Source: an uncultured Candidatus Peregrinibacteria bacterium (GTDB lineage: Bacteria > Patescibacteriota > Gracilibacteria > Peribacterales > Peribacteraceae). Taken from it: a stretch of 64,000 nt of DNA. Positions 43,261-50,985 of this stretch are shown here, piece by piece; the stretch's first letter is position 1, and each line of letters opens with the position of its first letter. Where the stretch lies: assembly GCA_903854335.1 (NCBI GenBank), contig CAINVY010000007.1, forward strand, positions 18,365 through 82,364, written 5' to 3'. The position numbers were made by a program, and so were the translations under genes. Below the pieces are notes generated by a model. The model saw nothing but the letters and a program-made list of their open reading frames with translations. It searched no databases and was not told the origin of the DNA.

Positions 43261-43280
43261 GGTTTCTCAAATTCTTTTTC
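43239..43280 (+). terminator. Candidate riboswitch-controlled terminator
   Basis: An 8-bp stem with one G-U pair (CCTTCTCG/CGGGAAGG, loop TCACG) followed by GGTTTCTCAAATTCTTTTT. The U-run begins about 15 nt after the stem, so efficiency is uncertain. Upstream GGGGAAG near 43220 could pair with its left arm as an antiterminator. Confidence 0.5.
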
Positions 43281-43290
43281 CCCTTCTCCT

Positions 43291-44445
43291 ATGTCCCACT
43301 TCTTCACTTCGGAATCCGTGACGGAAGGTCACCCAGACAAGCTCTGCGATCAAGTCTCCGATGCCATTCTCGATGATGCGCTGAGGCAGGACAAGCGTGC
43401 ACATGTGGCGTGCGAGTGTCTTGCGACGACGGGGCTCGTGGTGGTCGCGGGTGAAATGCGCACGGCGGGATACGTCGACATCGCCGGGATTGCGCGCGAG
43501 ACGATCCGACAGATCGGATACGATGACGCGGCGTACGGGTTCGATCACCGGGCATGTGCGGTGATGGTTTCCGTCGGCGAGCAGAGCACGGATATCCAGA
43601 TGGGAGTCGATGAGGAGAAGAACGCCGTGCACGAGCAGGGCGCGGGGGATCAGGGGTTGATGTTCGGCTATGCATGCGACGAGACGCCGGAACTCATGCC
43701 GCTGCCAATTTCGCTCGCGCATGCGCTGACCAAAAAGCTTGCGGACGTGCGCAAGAAAAAAGGTCTCCCGTACCTGCGTCCGGACGGCAAGAGTCAGGTG
43801 ACGATTCAGTACGGCGATGACGGGAGGCCCGAACGCATCGATTGCATCGTCGTGTCGACGCAGCACGCCGACACCGTTTCGCACGAACAAATTTCCCGCG
43901 ACATGACGGAGCAGGTCATCCATCCGGTGTGCGAAAAATTCCTCGATGCGCGGACGAAGATATACGTCAATCCGACGGGACGATTCGTGATCGGTGGCCC
44001 CCCGGGGGATTGCGGACTCACCGGCCGCAAGATCATCGTCGATACGTACGGTGGTTACAGCCGGCACGGCGGCGGCGCTTTCTCCGGCAAAGATCCGAGC
44101 AAGGTTGATCGTAGTGCAGCGTACGCGGCGCGCTGGATCGCGAAGCATGTCGTGAAGGCGGGGCTCGCGCGCAAGTGCGAAGTGCAAGTGGCGTACGCGA
44201 TCGGCATCGCCGCGCCCGTCTCCGTGCACGTCGAGACATTCGGCACGGGCAAGGTATCGGATCGGCAGTTGGAGAAGGCGATTGATGGTGTATTCGATCT
44301 CCGTCCCGCTGCAATCATCCGCGATCTCGATCTTCTGAGACCCCAGTACCGACAGCTCGCGACCTATGGACATATGGGTCGGGAGGATCTGCAGGTGAAA
44401 TGGGAGGAGACGAACCGCGTGGATGCTTTGCTGAAGGCCGTCTAA
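43291..44445 (+). CDS. metK: S-adenosylmethionine synthetase
   Basis: Makes S-adenosylmethionine from methionine and ATP. The 384-aa product starts [28 protein letters not shown]. It has the signature hexapeptide region [23 protein letters not shown] and the second signature [22 protein letters not shown]. The frame stays open far upstream, but that part is the riboswitch leader, so the ATG at 43291 is the start. No Shine-Dalgarno sequence. SAM-I control is visible in the leader. Confidence 0.97.
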   Translation: MSHFFTSESVTEGHPDKLCDQVSDAILDDALRQDKRAHVACECLATTGLVVVAGEMRTAGYVDIAGIARETIRQIGYDDAAYGFDHRACAVMVSVGEQSTDIQMGVDEEKNAVHEQGAGDQGLMFGYACDETPELMPLPISLAHALTKKLADVRKKKGLPYLRPDGKSQVTIQYGDDGRPERIDCIVVSTQHADTVSHEQISRDMTEQVIHPVCEKFLDARTKIYVNPTGRFVIGGPPGDCGLTGRKIIVDTYGGYSRHGGGAFSGKDPSKVDRSAAYAARWIAKHVVKAGLARKCEVQVAYAIGIAAPVSVHVETFGTGKVSDRQLEKAIDGVFDLRPAAIIRDLDLLRPQYRQLATYGHMGREDLQVKWEETNRVDALLKAV

Positions 44446-44546
44446 AGTCTTGTATCTTTGACAGGACGTACAGCTCCTTTTGCTTCAATCGACAATTTCA
44501 GTGGAGCCCTATCCTCTGCCGAAAAGTCGATTTGGAGCAGAAGGAG

Positions 44547-44552
44547 TATCCT
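44547..44552 (+). promoter_or_regulatory. -10 box of leaderless promoter for the RF-like gene
   Basis: TATCCT lies 6 nt before the ATG at 44559, and this fixes the start. Confidence 0.45.
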
Positions 44553-44558
44553 GTAGCT

Positions 44559-44960
44559 ATGGAATTCCCCGTTTCTCTCTCACCGGATCTCATACAAAAA
44601 GCCCGTGAGCTCGGGATTCGCGGTGGAGACGTCGAGGAGCGCTTTACGCGGGGGAGCGGTGCGGGTGGACAGAAGATCAATAAGACATCGAGCACGGTGC
44701 AGCTGATGCATCGGCCGACCGGTATCGAGGTGAAGATGCAGCGGCATCGCGAGCAGTCGCGCAATCGTCTCTCAGCTTGGAAGCTTTTGATTTTAAAAAT
44801 CGAAGAGCGGGTGAAGGGTGAGGAATCGCAAATGCAGAAGAGCATATTTAAACTACGGAAGCAGAAACGCAAGAGATCCAAGCGGGCTCAGCAAAAAGTT
44901 CTCGATGCCAAGAAGAAGAGGGGAGTTACCAAGGTGCTGCGAAGCAACGTACAACTCTGA
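44559..44960 (+). CDS. Short class-I release-factor-like protein (GGQ domain only)
   Basis: The 133-aa protein consists of the peptidyl-tRNA hydrolase domain of class I release factors, with the catalytic GGQ at residues 36-38 (GSGAGGQKINKTSSTV) and the conserved HxxRxQxxNR region (RHREQSRNRLSAWKLL). A very basic helical tail follows (about 95-133), which probably inserts in the ribosome. It lacks the stop-codon-reading domains, so it is expected to act as a ribosome-rescue factor like ArfB, PrfH or mitochondrial mtRF-R rather than as RF1/RF2. Its stop is directly adjacent to the convergent amidase gene stop. Confidence 0.87.
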   Translation: MEFPVSLSPDLIQKARELGIRGGDVEERFTRGSGAGGQKINKTSSTVQLMHRPTGIEVKMQRHREQSRNRLSAWKLLILKIEERVKGEESQMQKSIFKLRKQKRKRSKRAQQKVLDAKKKRGVTKVLRSNVQL

Positions 44961-47492
44961 CTAAATCTTCTTCACCGTTGCCCCCGGGTAGTAGTAGCGC
45001 AGGATTTCCAGTGCGCCTTTCCCCTGCTTTGCCTGCCCCTTGGCGCCACAGCCGGACATGCCAACGCCGTGCCCCGAGAGCGCAAGTCCTGCGCACCAGG
45101 GATCGGGCTTCGACGCGAAGATCTCCGCATGCGGGAAGTTGGTCCAGCCGACCTCCGCGGGAGAGCGCGTGCGTCCATCATCGGAGGAGAAGTACGGGAT
45201 CCGCAGCACATCTCCGTTTGCGGTGAGCACTTCTCCGGCTGTTCGCTGGATGATGCCCGCCCACTGGGGATTCTTCGCTTCAAACATCGCGCCGGCATAC
45301 GCCTGGAATTCCGCTGGGTTGTCGGAGGCATCGTAGGGCTGTCCCGGGAATTTGCGGTGCGCGGGATTCATCCAGTATGCGGCGTAGGTGCGAGCCGCGA
45401 TGGCAAAGGCTTCCTGCTTGGCGGCGGGCTCCGTATCCGGCTCCTCGCTGATGCCCGCCATGTAGGCTTCGAGCGGCAGCTCGTCGATGAGTGCCAGTTG
45501 TCCGTCGATCACGCGGCATTCGAGGATGCCGCGGAAGAGATTGCCGGCCTTGTGCCAACCGATGATGGCGTTGAAGCCGTTTAGGGAAGAGACGCGGACG
45601 ACGCCCGACGCAATGTCCTTTCCGTTGATCGATCCGATGCAGTCATTGCCGCTCATGCGCAGCGTCAGTACGCCAGCATTGAGCGACTGCCCATTCACGA
45701 CGCTCGTCGAGAGGAGTGAGAGCGATTCCCTTCCGCTCGCGAGCGTGTCATCCGTGAGACGCACGCGGATTGTTTCCCCCACCCTCGATCCCTCCCCCGG
45801 GGGGGGAGGGAAGGAAGGAGTTGATGACACCGCGACTGTGGTTGGTGGCGGCAAGGAAACGCGCACGGAGGAAGAAGAGGATGACGAGGAGCTTATCGTC
45901 GGAATGACGTAGCCCTGCGACGCACTCGTGGGACTGCCGGGGATCTTCAGTCGCATGCCTTCTGCGGTGAGCGAGTACGTGACGCCGCCGAGCTTGAGGG
46001 TCGTCGTTCCGCGCGAAAGCGGCAGACGCACATCCAGCGTAATGGTGAGGGAGCTTGAGGGGGCAATCGCTGCAGGAGAGAGGAGTGTGTCTCCGACGTG
46101 AACGAGTCCGCTGTTTCGGACAACCCAGACGCCGAGATCGGGAGAGGAGCGGAAGACATTTCCGAGAAAGGCCTGTGGAGCAACAGCCTGAGAACCCGTG
46201 CGGTACTGGGTGGTAATCTGAAGATCCATGCCTGGCCTGCCGCTGAGCGAAACGGCACCGACGGGGGAGAGGCCGGCGGCTATGGCCGGGCCGCTATAAC
46301 GATAATCGGGTGGCGGAGGCGGATTGGCTGGAGAGGAAGGAGAAGATGGAGCTGCCGGAGGGGGAGCAGTCGGAGGGGGGAAGGTGATGTTCGCATCGAG
46401 TGTTCCCCTACGGACATTGGAGAGGACCTGGCCGAGAACGTTGTAGAGGTAGAAGCCCGGGCAAGAGGTGGAGAGCAGATCACGATGGCCGACGATCGGA
46501 GGGAGCGACTTACCGTGGAAGAGGACATTGCGGGAGAGATCAATGTTGTATTCCTTTCCCAACGTATCGATGAGCCACTGGAGGCTGCGCATCTGAGCCT
46601 GTGTCGGTTCTTCCACTTCGAAATTCCCCATCAGCGCCACGCCTAATGTTCCGATATTGTTGCAGTACGCGTGACCTCCGACGACATATTCACCGCCGCT
46701 GCGTCCCTGGTAGATCTGTCCCGTTTCATCGATGACGTAGTGGTAGCCGATGTCTCCCCAGCCGCGGGATACGGCATGATACTGGTAGATCGCGCGCATG
46801 CGCTCCACGCCCGGGCGCGGATCGCCGCTCACCTGTTCGCTCGTGTGGTGGACGACGATGAGTCGGACGGCGGGGGAATACTCGTGCGGCCAACGCAAGT
46901 GCCTCCCGTATGCATCCGTGGTCACGGTGCGTGCGAGACGGAATTCTGTGGGATACTGTTGTTGCATCTGATTGCATGCCTGGATCCGCCCCGCGGATTC
47001 GGTGAGCGTGTCGCTGCCGTTTCGGGAGGTCGTATCGGAGACATTGAGTGGCGAGGAGACAGGCAGTCCGTCGTAGAGGAGCGACTCATTCGCTCCCCAA
47101 TCCATGCGCGAGAGGATTTTCGGTTGTCCGACATTCGTGAGCGAGGCCACGTCGTAATGCGTGGGAGCGGACGAGATGCGGATCGGGTGCATCGTGACAG
47201 AGAGATCCTTCCCGCGCAGGCGTACCTGTGAGACCGCGTGCCCGAAAATCACGAGGTTGGATTCCGTGGAGGCAGGATCGTCCTCCGTATCCCTCGCAAG
47301 CTTCGTCCATGGTGACCAGGTGCTACCGGTCAGGCCGCTCACGTCGAGATTAATCGTAGCACCGCTGACAGAGAGCGCATCGATGGGGGGATCGAAATAC
47401 TTCGTCAGTTCCGACGGAGACGACTGCGGAAATTCTGCTGCTGCCAGAAAGACCAGCGGAAGCAGCGCAATGAGGAAGAGCGATCTGCGCAT
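44961..47492 (-). CDS. Exported fusion of N-acetylmuramoyl-L-alanine amidase and SpoIID-type domain
   Basis: The 843-aa product: signal peptide (residues 1-19), an N-terminal beta-rich segment, an amidase_2/PGRP domain (about 195-360, zinc ligands H215, H336, C344 in VVHHTSEQ and VGHRDLLSTSCPG), Pro/Ser linkers (about 371-395), a middle domain, a further Ser/Pro linker, and a SpoIID/LytB domain (about 600-843). The SpoIID part shows LPLEAYMAGISEEP with the catalytic-type Glu 675, AIAARTYAAYW, YFSSDDGRTRSPAEVGW and SGHGVGMSGCGAKGQAKQG. SpoIID cleaves glycan strands that lack stem peptides, which the amidase would create. TATACT lies 8 nt before the ATG. Confidence 0.9.
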   Translation of the reverse strand: MRRSLFLIALLPLVFLAAAEFPQSSPSELTKYFDPPIDALSVSGATINLDVSGLTGSTWSPWTKLARDTEDDPASTESNLVIFGHAVSQVRLRGKDLSVTMHPIRISSAPTHYDVASLTNVGQPKILSRMDWGANESLLYDGLPVSSPLNVSDTTSRNGSDTLTESAGRIQACNQMQQQYPTEFRLARTVTTDAYGRHLRWPHEYSPAVRLIVVHHTSEQVSGDPRPGVERMRAIYQYHAVSRGWGDIGYHYVIDETGQIYQGRSGGEYVVGGHAYCNNIGTLGVALMGNFEVEEPTQAQMRSLQWLIDTLGKEYNIDLSRNVLFHGKSLPPIVGHRDLLSTSCPGFYLYNVLGQVLSNVRRGTLDANITFPPPTAPPPAAPSSPSSPANPPPPPDYRYSGPAIAAGLSPVGAVSLSGRPGMDLQITTQYRTGSQAVAPQAFLGNVFRSSPDLGVWVVRNSGLVHVGDTLLSPAAIAPSSSLTITLDVRLPLSRGTTTLKLGGVTYSLTAEGMRLKIPGSPTSASQGYVIPTISSSSSSSSSVRVSLPPPTTVAVSSTPSFPPPPGEGSRVGETIRVRLTDDTLASGRESLSLLSTSVVNGQSLNAGVLTLRMSGNDCIGSINGKDIASGVVRVSSLNGFNAIIGWHKAGNLFRGILECRVIDGQLALIDELPLEAYMAGISEEPDTEPAAKQEAFAIAARTYAAYWMNPAHRKFPGQPYDASDNPAEFQAYAGAMFEAKNPQWAGIIQRTAGEVLTANGDVLRIPYFSSDDGRTRSPAEVGWTNFPHAEIFASKPDPWCAGLALSGHGVGMSGCGAKGQAKQGKGALEILRYYYPGATVKKI

Positions 47493-47500
47493 CGGGAGCG

Positions 47501-47506
47501 AGTATA
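47501..47506 (-). promoter_or_regulatory. -10 box of near-leaderless amidase-SpoIID promoter
   Basis: TATACT on the minus strand, 8 nt before the ATG at 47492. Confidence 0.5.
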
Positions 47507-47619
47507 CGATGTCGATGCAGATGGCACAGGGTTTTTCACGGATAATTCCTTCGGTTGGCTAGCGATAAGTGAAAAGCTGATTGTCACTTCCTCTTGTGCA
47601 ACGGTGCGCGCGAAGGAGA

Positions 47620-48702
47620 TTAAGACAGCACTTCTTCGTAGCGATCGATCATTTTCTCGAGTGTGAAATATTCGTGCGCGAACGTCTTCCCCGTGGCTCC
47701 GATGGCCGCACGCTTCGTCGGATCGCGAAGAGTATTCAATGCCGCCTGGAGTGCGCGGACATTTCCCGCTTCCACAATGAGGGCATTCTCTTCGTTGGTC
47801 AGGTATCCGGCGATGCCGCAGGCGTCGGTGACGATCGTGGGGATGCCCACACTCATCGCTTCTGCTGCGACGAGGCCGAACGGATCGTGTTCGCGCGACG
47901 GAAGGACGAAGACATCGATCGATTCAAAGAACGCTTTGAACTCCGTTTCGCCGCAGAGCAGCCGCATGTGCGGGTTGTCGTCGAGGAGGCCGCGAATGTA
48001 CTCCTCGTCCCGTCCGCGTCCGACGATCGTGAGATCGATGTTGCCTTCGCTGCGAACCGCTTCGATGAGCAGATCGACACCTTTCTCCCGGCTCAGCCGT
48101 GCGGCAGTCCCGACGAACAGTGTGTCCCGCGCGGATTCTCGGTGCACGATTCCCGCGAAGCGATTGATGTCGATGCCGTTGGGGATCGTCACGATGGTGT
48201 CGGGTTCCCATCCTAATTCCTCGTAGAACTTGCGACTGAGATCCGAGACGGCAATCGTCGTTACGTTCCTACTCAGTGAACGCAGGAGGGGGAGCCAGGG
48301 GTTCTTCCTCAGCCACGCTCCAATCTTGTCGTGCTCGACCCAGAAGACGCGCATGCCCCGCGCGAGCGCCAGTGGCGTGAGGAGGAGCTTCTCCGTGAGG
48401 CTCAGCATGACGATCACATCGGTATCGTGAAAGGTATTCAGAAGACTCTCGAGTTTGTAGCGCATCGATTTCTTCCTCCAGAGGAAGCTCACTGCCTCCC
48501 ACCGCGTGACGGGCGGCGGCCCTATATGTTTTTCGAATGTCTCGATGCCATGATCGCGGCAGAGCTTGAGCAGGATGGAGCAGCTTCCGGCGAACGCGAC
48601 TTCTTTCCCGCGCCTTTGCAGCCCTTCCATTAGGGAGAGGGTTTGGATTTCCGCGCCGCCGAGCGCGCTTTCCAGCGGAAATCGAGTGAAGAGGATTTTC
48701 AT
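47620..48702 (-). CDS. Glycosyltransferase family 4 (GT-B)
   Basis: The 360-aa cytoplasmic GT-B enzyme has the N-terminal acceptor loop (FPLESALGGAEIQTLSLMEGLQRRG) and, in the C-terminal nucleotide-sugar domain, the family motifs VTIPNGIDINRF, VGTAARLSREKGVDLLIEAV and the E-x7-E motif region (PSREHDPFGLVAAEAMSVGIPTIVTDACGIAGYL). The product could be a glycolipid or surface glycan; the sugar is not predictable. It starts 40 nt after the serS stop on the same strand and may be co-transcribed. Confidence 0.9.
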   Translation of the reverse strand: MKILFTRFPLESALGGAEIQTLSLMEGLQRRGKEVAFAGSCSILLKLCRDHGIETFEKHIGPPPVTRWEAVSFLWRKKSMRYKLESLLNTFHDTDVIVMLSLTEKLLLTPLALARGMRVFWVEHDKIGAWLRKNPWLPLLRSLSRNVTTIAVSDLSRKFYEELGWEPDTIVTIPNGIDINRFAGIVHRESARDTLFVGTAARLSREKGVDLLIEAVRSEGNIDLTIVGRGRDEEYIRGLLDDNPHMRLLCGETEFKAFFESIDVFVLPSREHDPFGLVAAEAMSVGIPTIVTDACGIAGYLTNEENALIVEAGNVRALQAALNTLRDPTKRAAIGATGKTFAHEYFTLEKMIDRYEEVLS

Positions 48703-48742
48703 GAGGGGAGTGAGGGTTGAAGGCAGGGTGGCATACGCATCA

Positions 48743-50047
48743 TCAGGGTTTCGCGATCCTCTCCTGTCCTCCCATGTAGGGTCGCAGCACGTCCGGGATG
48801 GTCACGCTTCCGTCGGCGTTCTGATAGATCTCCAGGAGGGGAATGAGGATGCGAGGCGAGGCGATGAGCGTGTTATTAAGCGTGTGAACGAAACGTCGCT
48901 TTCCGTCTGCTCCCTCATACTTCATGTTGAGACGCCGCGCTTGGAAATCACCGAGGTAGCTGCATGAATGGGTTTCGCCGTAGGATTTGCGGCTCGGCAT
49001 CCACGTTTCGATGTCCTGTTGGAAGAGTTTCCCCTTGCCGAGATCGCCGGTGCAGATCGTGAGAACGCGGTACGGAAGGCCGAGCGCCTGCAACACCTCC
49101 TCCGCGTTCGTGCGGATTTCCTCGAACATTTTCATGGCGATATCGGTGTCCGCCTCGCAGAGCACCACTTGCTCGATCTTCTGGAATTGATGGATGCGGT
49201 AGAGGCCCTTTGTATCTTTGCCGTATGTCCCCGCCTCGCGCCTGAAGCACGGCGAAAATCCGGCATAGCGCTTGGGGAGTTCACTCGCCGGGAGCGTCTC
49301 ACCCATGTGGTAGCTCGCGACCGTCACCTCCGAGGTGCCGATGAGGAAGAGATTGTCCGGCTCGATCGCCGCGTCCTTCTCGCTGCGTCCTCCCACGGCG
49401 TAGATATTCGTCTGATCCCCTCCCGGGAAGAACCCCGTTCCCATGAAGCACTCGTACGCTGCGAGGTAAGGCGGCGTGAACTGCGTCCATCCTTTCTTAC
49501 GCAGGCTGTCGAGTGCGAAGAGGAGCACGGCCATCTCGAGCCTCGCTCCGTCCCCTTTCAAATAATAACTCCGTGCCCCGGCCACCTTGGCGCCGCGGGG
49601 GATATCGATGATGTCGAGCGCCTCACCGAGTTCGACGTGATCTTTGGCGTTGGAAATGGACTCCGGGATCGTCCCCCACTTCTTCATCTCCACGTTTTCC
49701 GATTCGTCCTTTCCGGTCGGAACTTGGGGGAGGGGAATGGCGGGAAGTAGAAGCTGCCGGTCGTTCCACTGCGTTTCGATGGTTGCGAGATCGTTTTCCT
49801 TGCCCTTGAGCGTCGCATCGAGTTCCTTCATCTCGGTGATCGCCTGCTTCTTCTCATCCCCTTTCATCGTCGGCACGCGCGCGCTCACGGCGTTCTTCTT
49901 CGCGCGCATCTCCTCCACCGTCTGGATGAGGTCGCGGCGCTGAGAATCGAGCTTCAGGAAAGCGTCGACATCCACCGTGATGCGCTTTTTCTTCGCGGCA
50001 TCCTTGTAGGCATCCGGCCGTTCGCGCAAATCATTGAGGTCGATCAT
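48743..50047 (-). CDS. serS: Seryl-tRNA synthetase
   Basis: Class II synthetase that charges tRNA-Ser, 434 aa from MIDLNDLRERPD. The N-terminal long coiled-coil arm (about residues 30-100) is followed by the catalytic core, with motif 2 CFRREAGTYGKDTKGLYRIHQF and motif 3 region NTLIASPRILIPLLEIYQNADGSVTIPDVLRPYMGG. The start was set at the internal ATG because TACACT lies 8 nt upstream; the upstream ATG is part of the promoter. Confidence 0.97.
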   Translation of the reverse strand: MIDLNDLRERPDAYKDAAKKKRITVDVDAFLKLDSQRRDLIQTVEEMRAKKNAVSARVPTMKGDEKKQAITEMKELDATLKGKENDLATIETQWNDRQLLLPAIPLPQVPTGKDESENVEMKKWGTIPESISNAKDHVELGEALDIIDIPRGAKVAGARSYYLKGDGARLEMAVLLFALDSLRKKGWTQFTPPYLAAYECFMGTGFFPGGDQTNIYAVGGRSEKDAAIEPDNLFLIGTSEVTVASYHMGETLPASELPKRYAGFSPCFRREAGTYGKDTKGLYRIHQFQKIEQVVLCEADTDIAMKMFEEIRTNAEEVLQALGLPYRVLTICTGDLGKGKLFQQDIETWMPSRKSYGETHSCSYLGDFQARRLNMKYEGADGKRRFVHTLNNTLIASPRILIPLLEIYQNADGSVTIPDVLRPYMGGQERIAKP

Positions 50048-50055
50048 GCCAAAGA

Positions 50056-50061
50056 AGTGTA
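50056..50061 (-). promoter_or_regulatory. -10 box of near-leaderless serS promoter
   Basis: TACACT on the minus strand, 8 nt before the serS ATG. Confidence 0.5.
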
Positions 50062-50095
50062 GCAACTTCTCTCACGCAGGAGAAATTGCCCTCTT

Positions 50096-50392
50096 CTATT
50101 CAAGCGAATCCGCGAGAGCGGGATTGGGAATTAATATCCCCGGTGCAATTGGTAAGGCCGTGCCCGGAGTATCATGAATTCCGAACACACGACCAAGATG
50201 CGCCTTTGCTGCTCCTGCCCTTGCTCTTATTCCAGCTTGTATTCTTTCCTTCGCTGAGTCGTTTACAGGGGATGTGGGGATTTCGGTGGTGTGGATTGGC
50301 TCTTCGGGGAGACCAGTCCTTCCCATCGAAGGGTTCTGAAGGCCGACTATCCGTGCATCCGTTCCGATATCAGCTGGCGTTTGCTGTTGCAT
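50096..50392 (-). CDS. Small hypothetical protein
   Basis: A 98-aa product starting MQQQTPADIGTDARIV. It is polar and Pro/Ala-rich, with a basic helical middle (DSAKERIQAGIRARAGAAKAHLGRVFG), no signal peptide and no recognised family. I regard it as a real gene mainly because of its strong, well-placed promoter, TTGACT-16-TATACT, 6 nt before the ATG. An alternative ATG 27 nt upstream lies inside the promoter. The opposite-strand frame over the same DNA lacks such a signal. Confidence 0.65.
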   Translation of the reverse strand: MQQQTPADIGTDARIVGLQNPSMGRTGLPEEPIHTTEIPTSPVNDSAKERIQAGIRARAGAAKAHLGRVFGIHDTPGTALPIAPGILIPNPALADSLE

Positions 50393-50398
50393 GGCGGA

Positions 50399-50426
50399 AG
50401 TATAATAGTTATTTTGCAATAGTCAA
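50399..50426 (-). promoter_or_regulatory. Promoter (TTGACT-16-TATACT) of the 98-aa gene
   Basis: On the minus strand TTGACT (50421-50426), a 16-nt spacer and TATACT (50399-50404), then 6 nt to the ATG. It is one of the best promoters in the window and sits in an AT-rich patch. Confidence 0.7.
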
Positions 50427-50479
50427 TGCGTATGTCAAATACAAAGGGGAAGGCTTTGATAGGGCTTGAGATGCTTGCC

Positions 50480-50601
50480 CCCGCGTGTCATGGTGAGGTG
50501 CTCGTGTCTCCGCCTTCGTGGCTTTTTGCTACGCAAAAAGCACCTCAGGCTGACACGGAAAGAAACTGAAGGGAGAAGCAAGCCACGAACCATCACGCGG
50601 G
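50480..50601 (+). repeat. Dispersed structured repeat, copy 3
   Basis: Outer ends CCCGCGTG and CACGCGGG form an 8-bp terminal inverted repeat. Between them are GTGTCATGGTGAGGTGC, CCTTCGTGGC, the hairpin GCTTTTTGC-TAC-GCAAAAAGC, GCACCTCAGGCTGACAC and the tail AGCCACGAACCAT. It lies just beyond the stop of the GIY-YIG gene. Confidence 0.9.
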
Positions 50602-50607
50602 ACAAAG

Positions 50608-50910
50608 TTATTTCCTCGGCTTCCCTCCTCGCCGTTGAGAAAAATATTTCAGCGCTTTCTGATCTTTTCTAATCAACGCCTCCTTCTTCTTCCGACTCCA
50701 TCCCTTTACTTGTTTCTCAAAATCAATCGCATCCGTGATCTCCGAAAACTCCACGGCATACACGAGCTGCACCGGACGGCGGCGATGCGTGTATGCCTTC
50801 GGATCCCATCCTATCTTGTGTTCCCCGATACGCTTCTCTAGATCATTCGTCACACCGACATAGTACGAATCGTCAGCGCAGCGGAGCATGTAGACAAAGT
50901 GGGAGCCCAT
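50608..50910 (-). CDS. GIY-YIG nuclease-domain protein
   Basis: The 100-aa single-domain protein of the UvrC/YhbQ-type GIY-YIG superfamily starts MGSHFVYMLRCADDSYYVGVTNDLEKRIGEHKIG. The tyrosine pair (VYML...YYVG), the catalytic Arg (EKRIGEH), a Glu in AVEFSEITDAI and the basic C-terminal helix (FEKQVKGWSRKKKEALI) are visible. Such proteins are predicted metal-dependent nucleases of unclear role. An upstream ATG would add 15 residues. Its stop abuts a copy of the dispersed repeat, which may be meaningful. Divergent from uvrB. Confidence 0.9.
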   Translation of the reverse strand: MGSHFVYMLRCADDSYYVGVTNDLEKRIGEHKIGWDPKAYTHRRRPVQLVYAVEFSEITDAIDFEKQVKGWSRKKKEALIRKDQKALKYFSQRRGGKPRK

Positions 50911-50948
50911 ATGAGGGTAAAATCCTACCCCCTTTATCTTCTCATCAA

Positions 50949-50977
50949 GTGACATTTCTCTACCGAAGCCCTATAAT
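50949..50977 (+). promoter_or_regulatory. uvrB promoter (GTGACA-17-TATAAT), near leaderless
   Basis: GTGACA at 50949-50954, a 17-nt spacer and a perfect TATAAT at 50972-50977, then 8 nt to the ATG. Confidence 0.75.
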
Positions 50978-50985
50978 CGCAAGAC

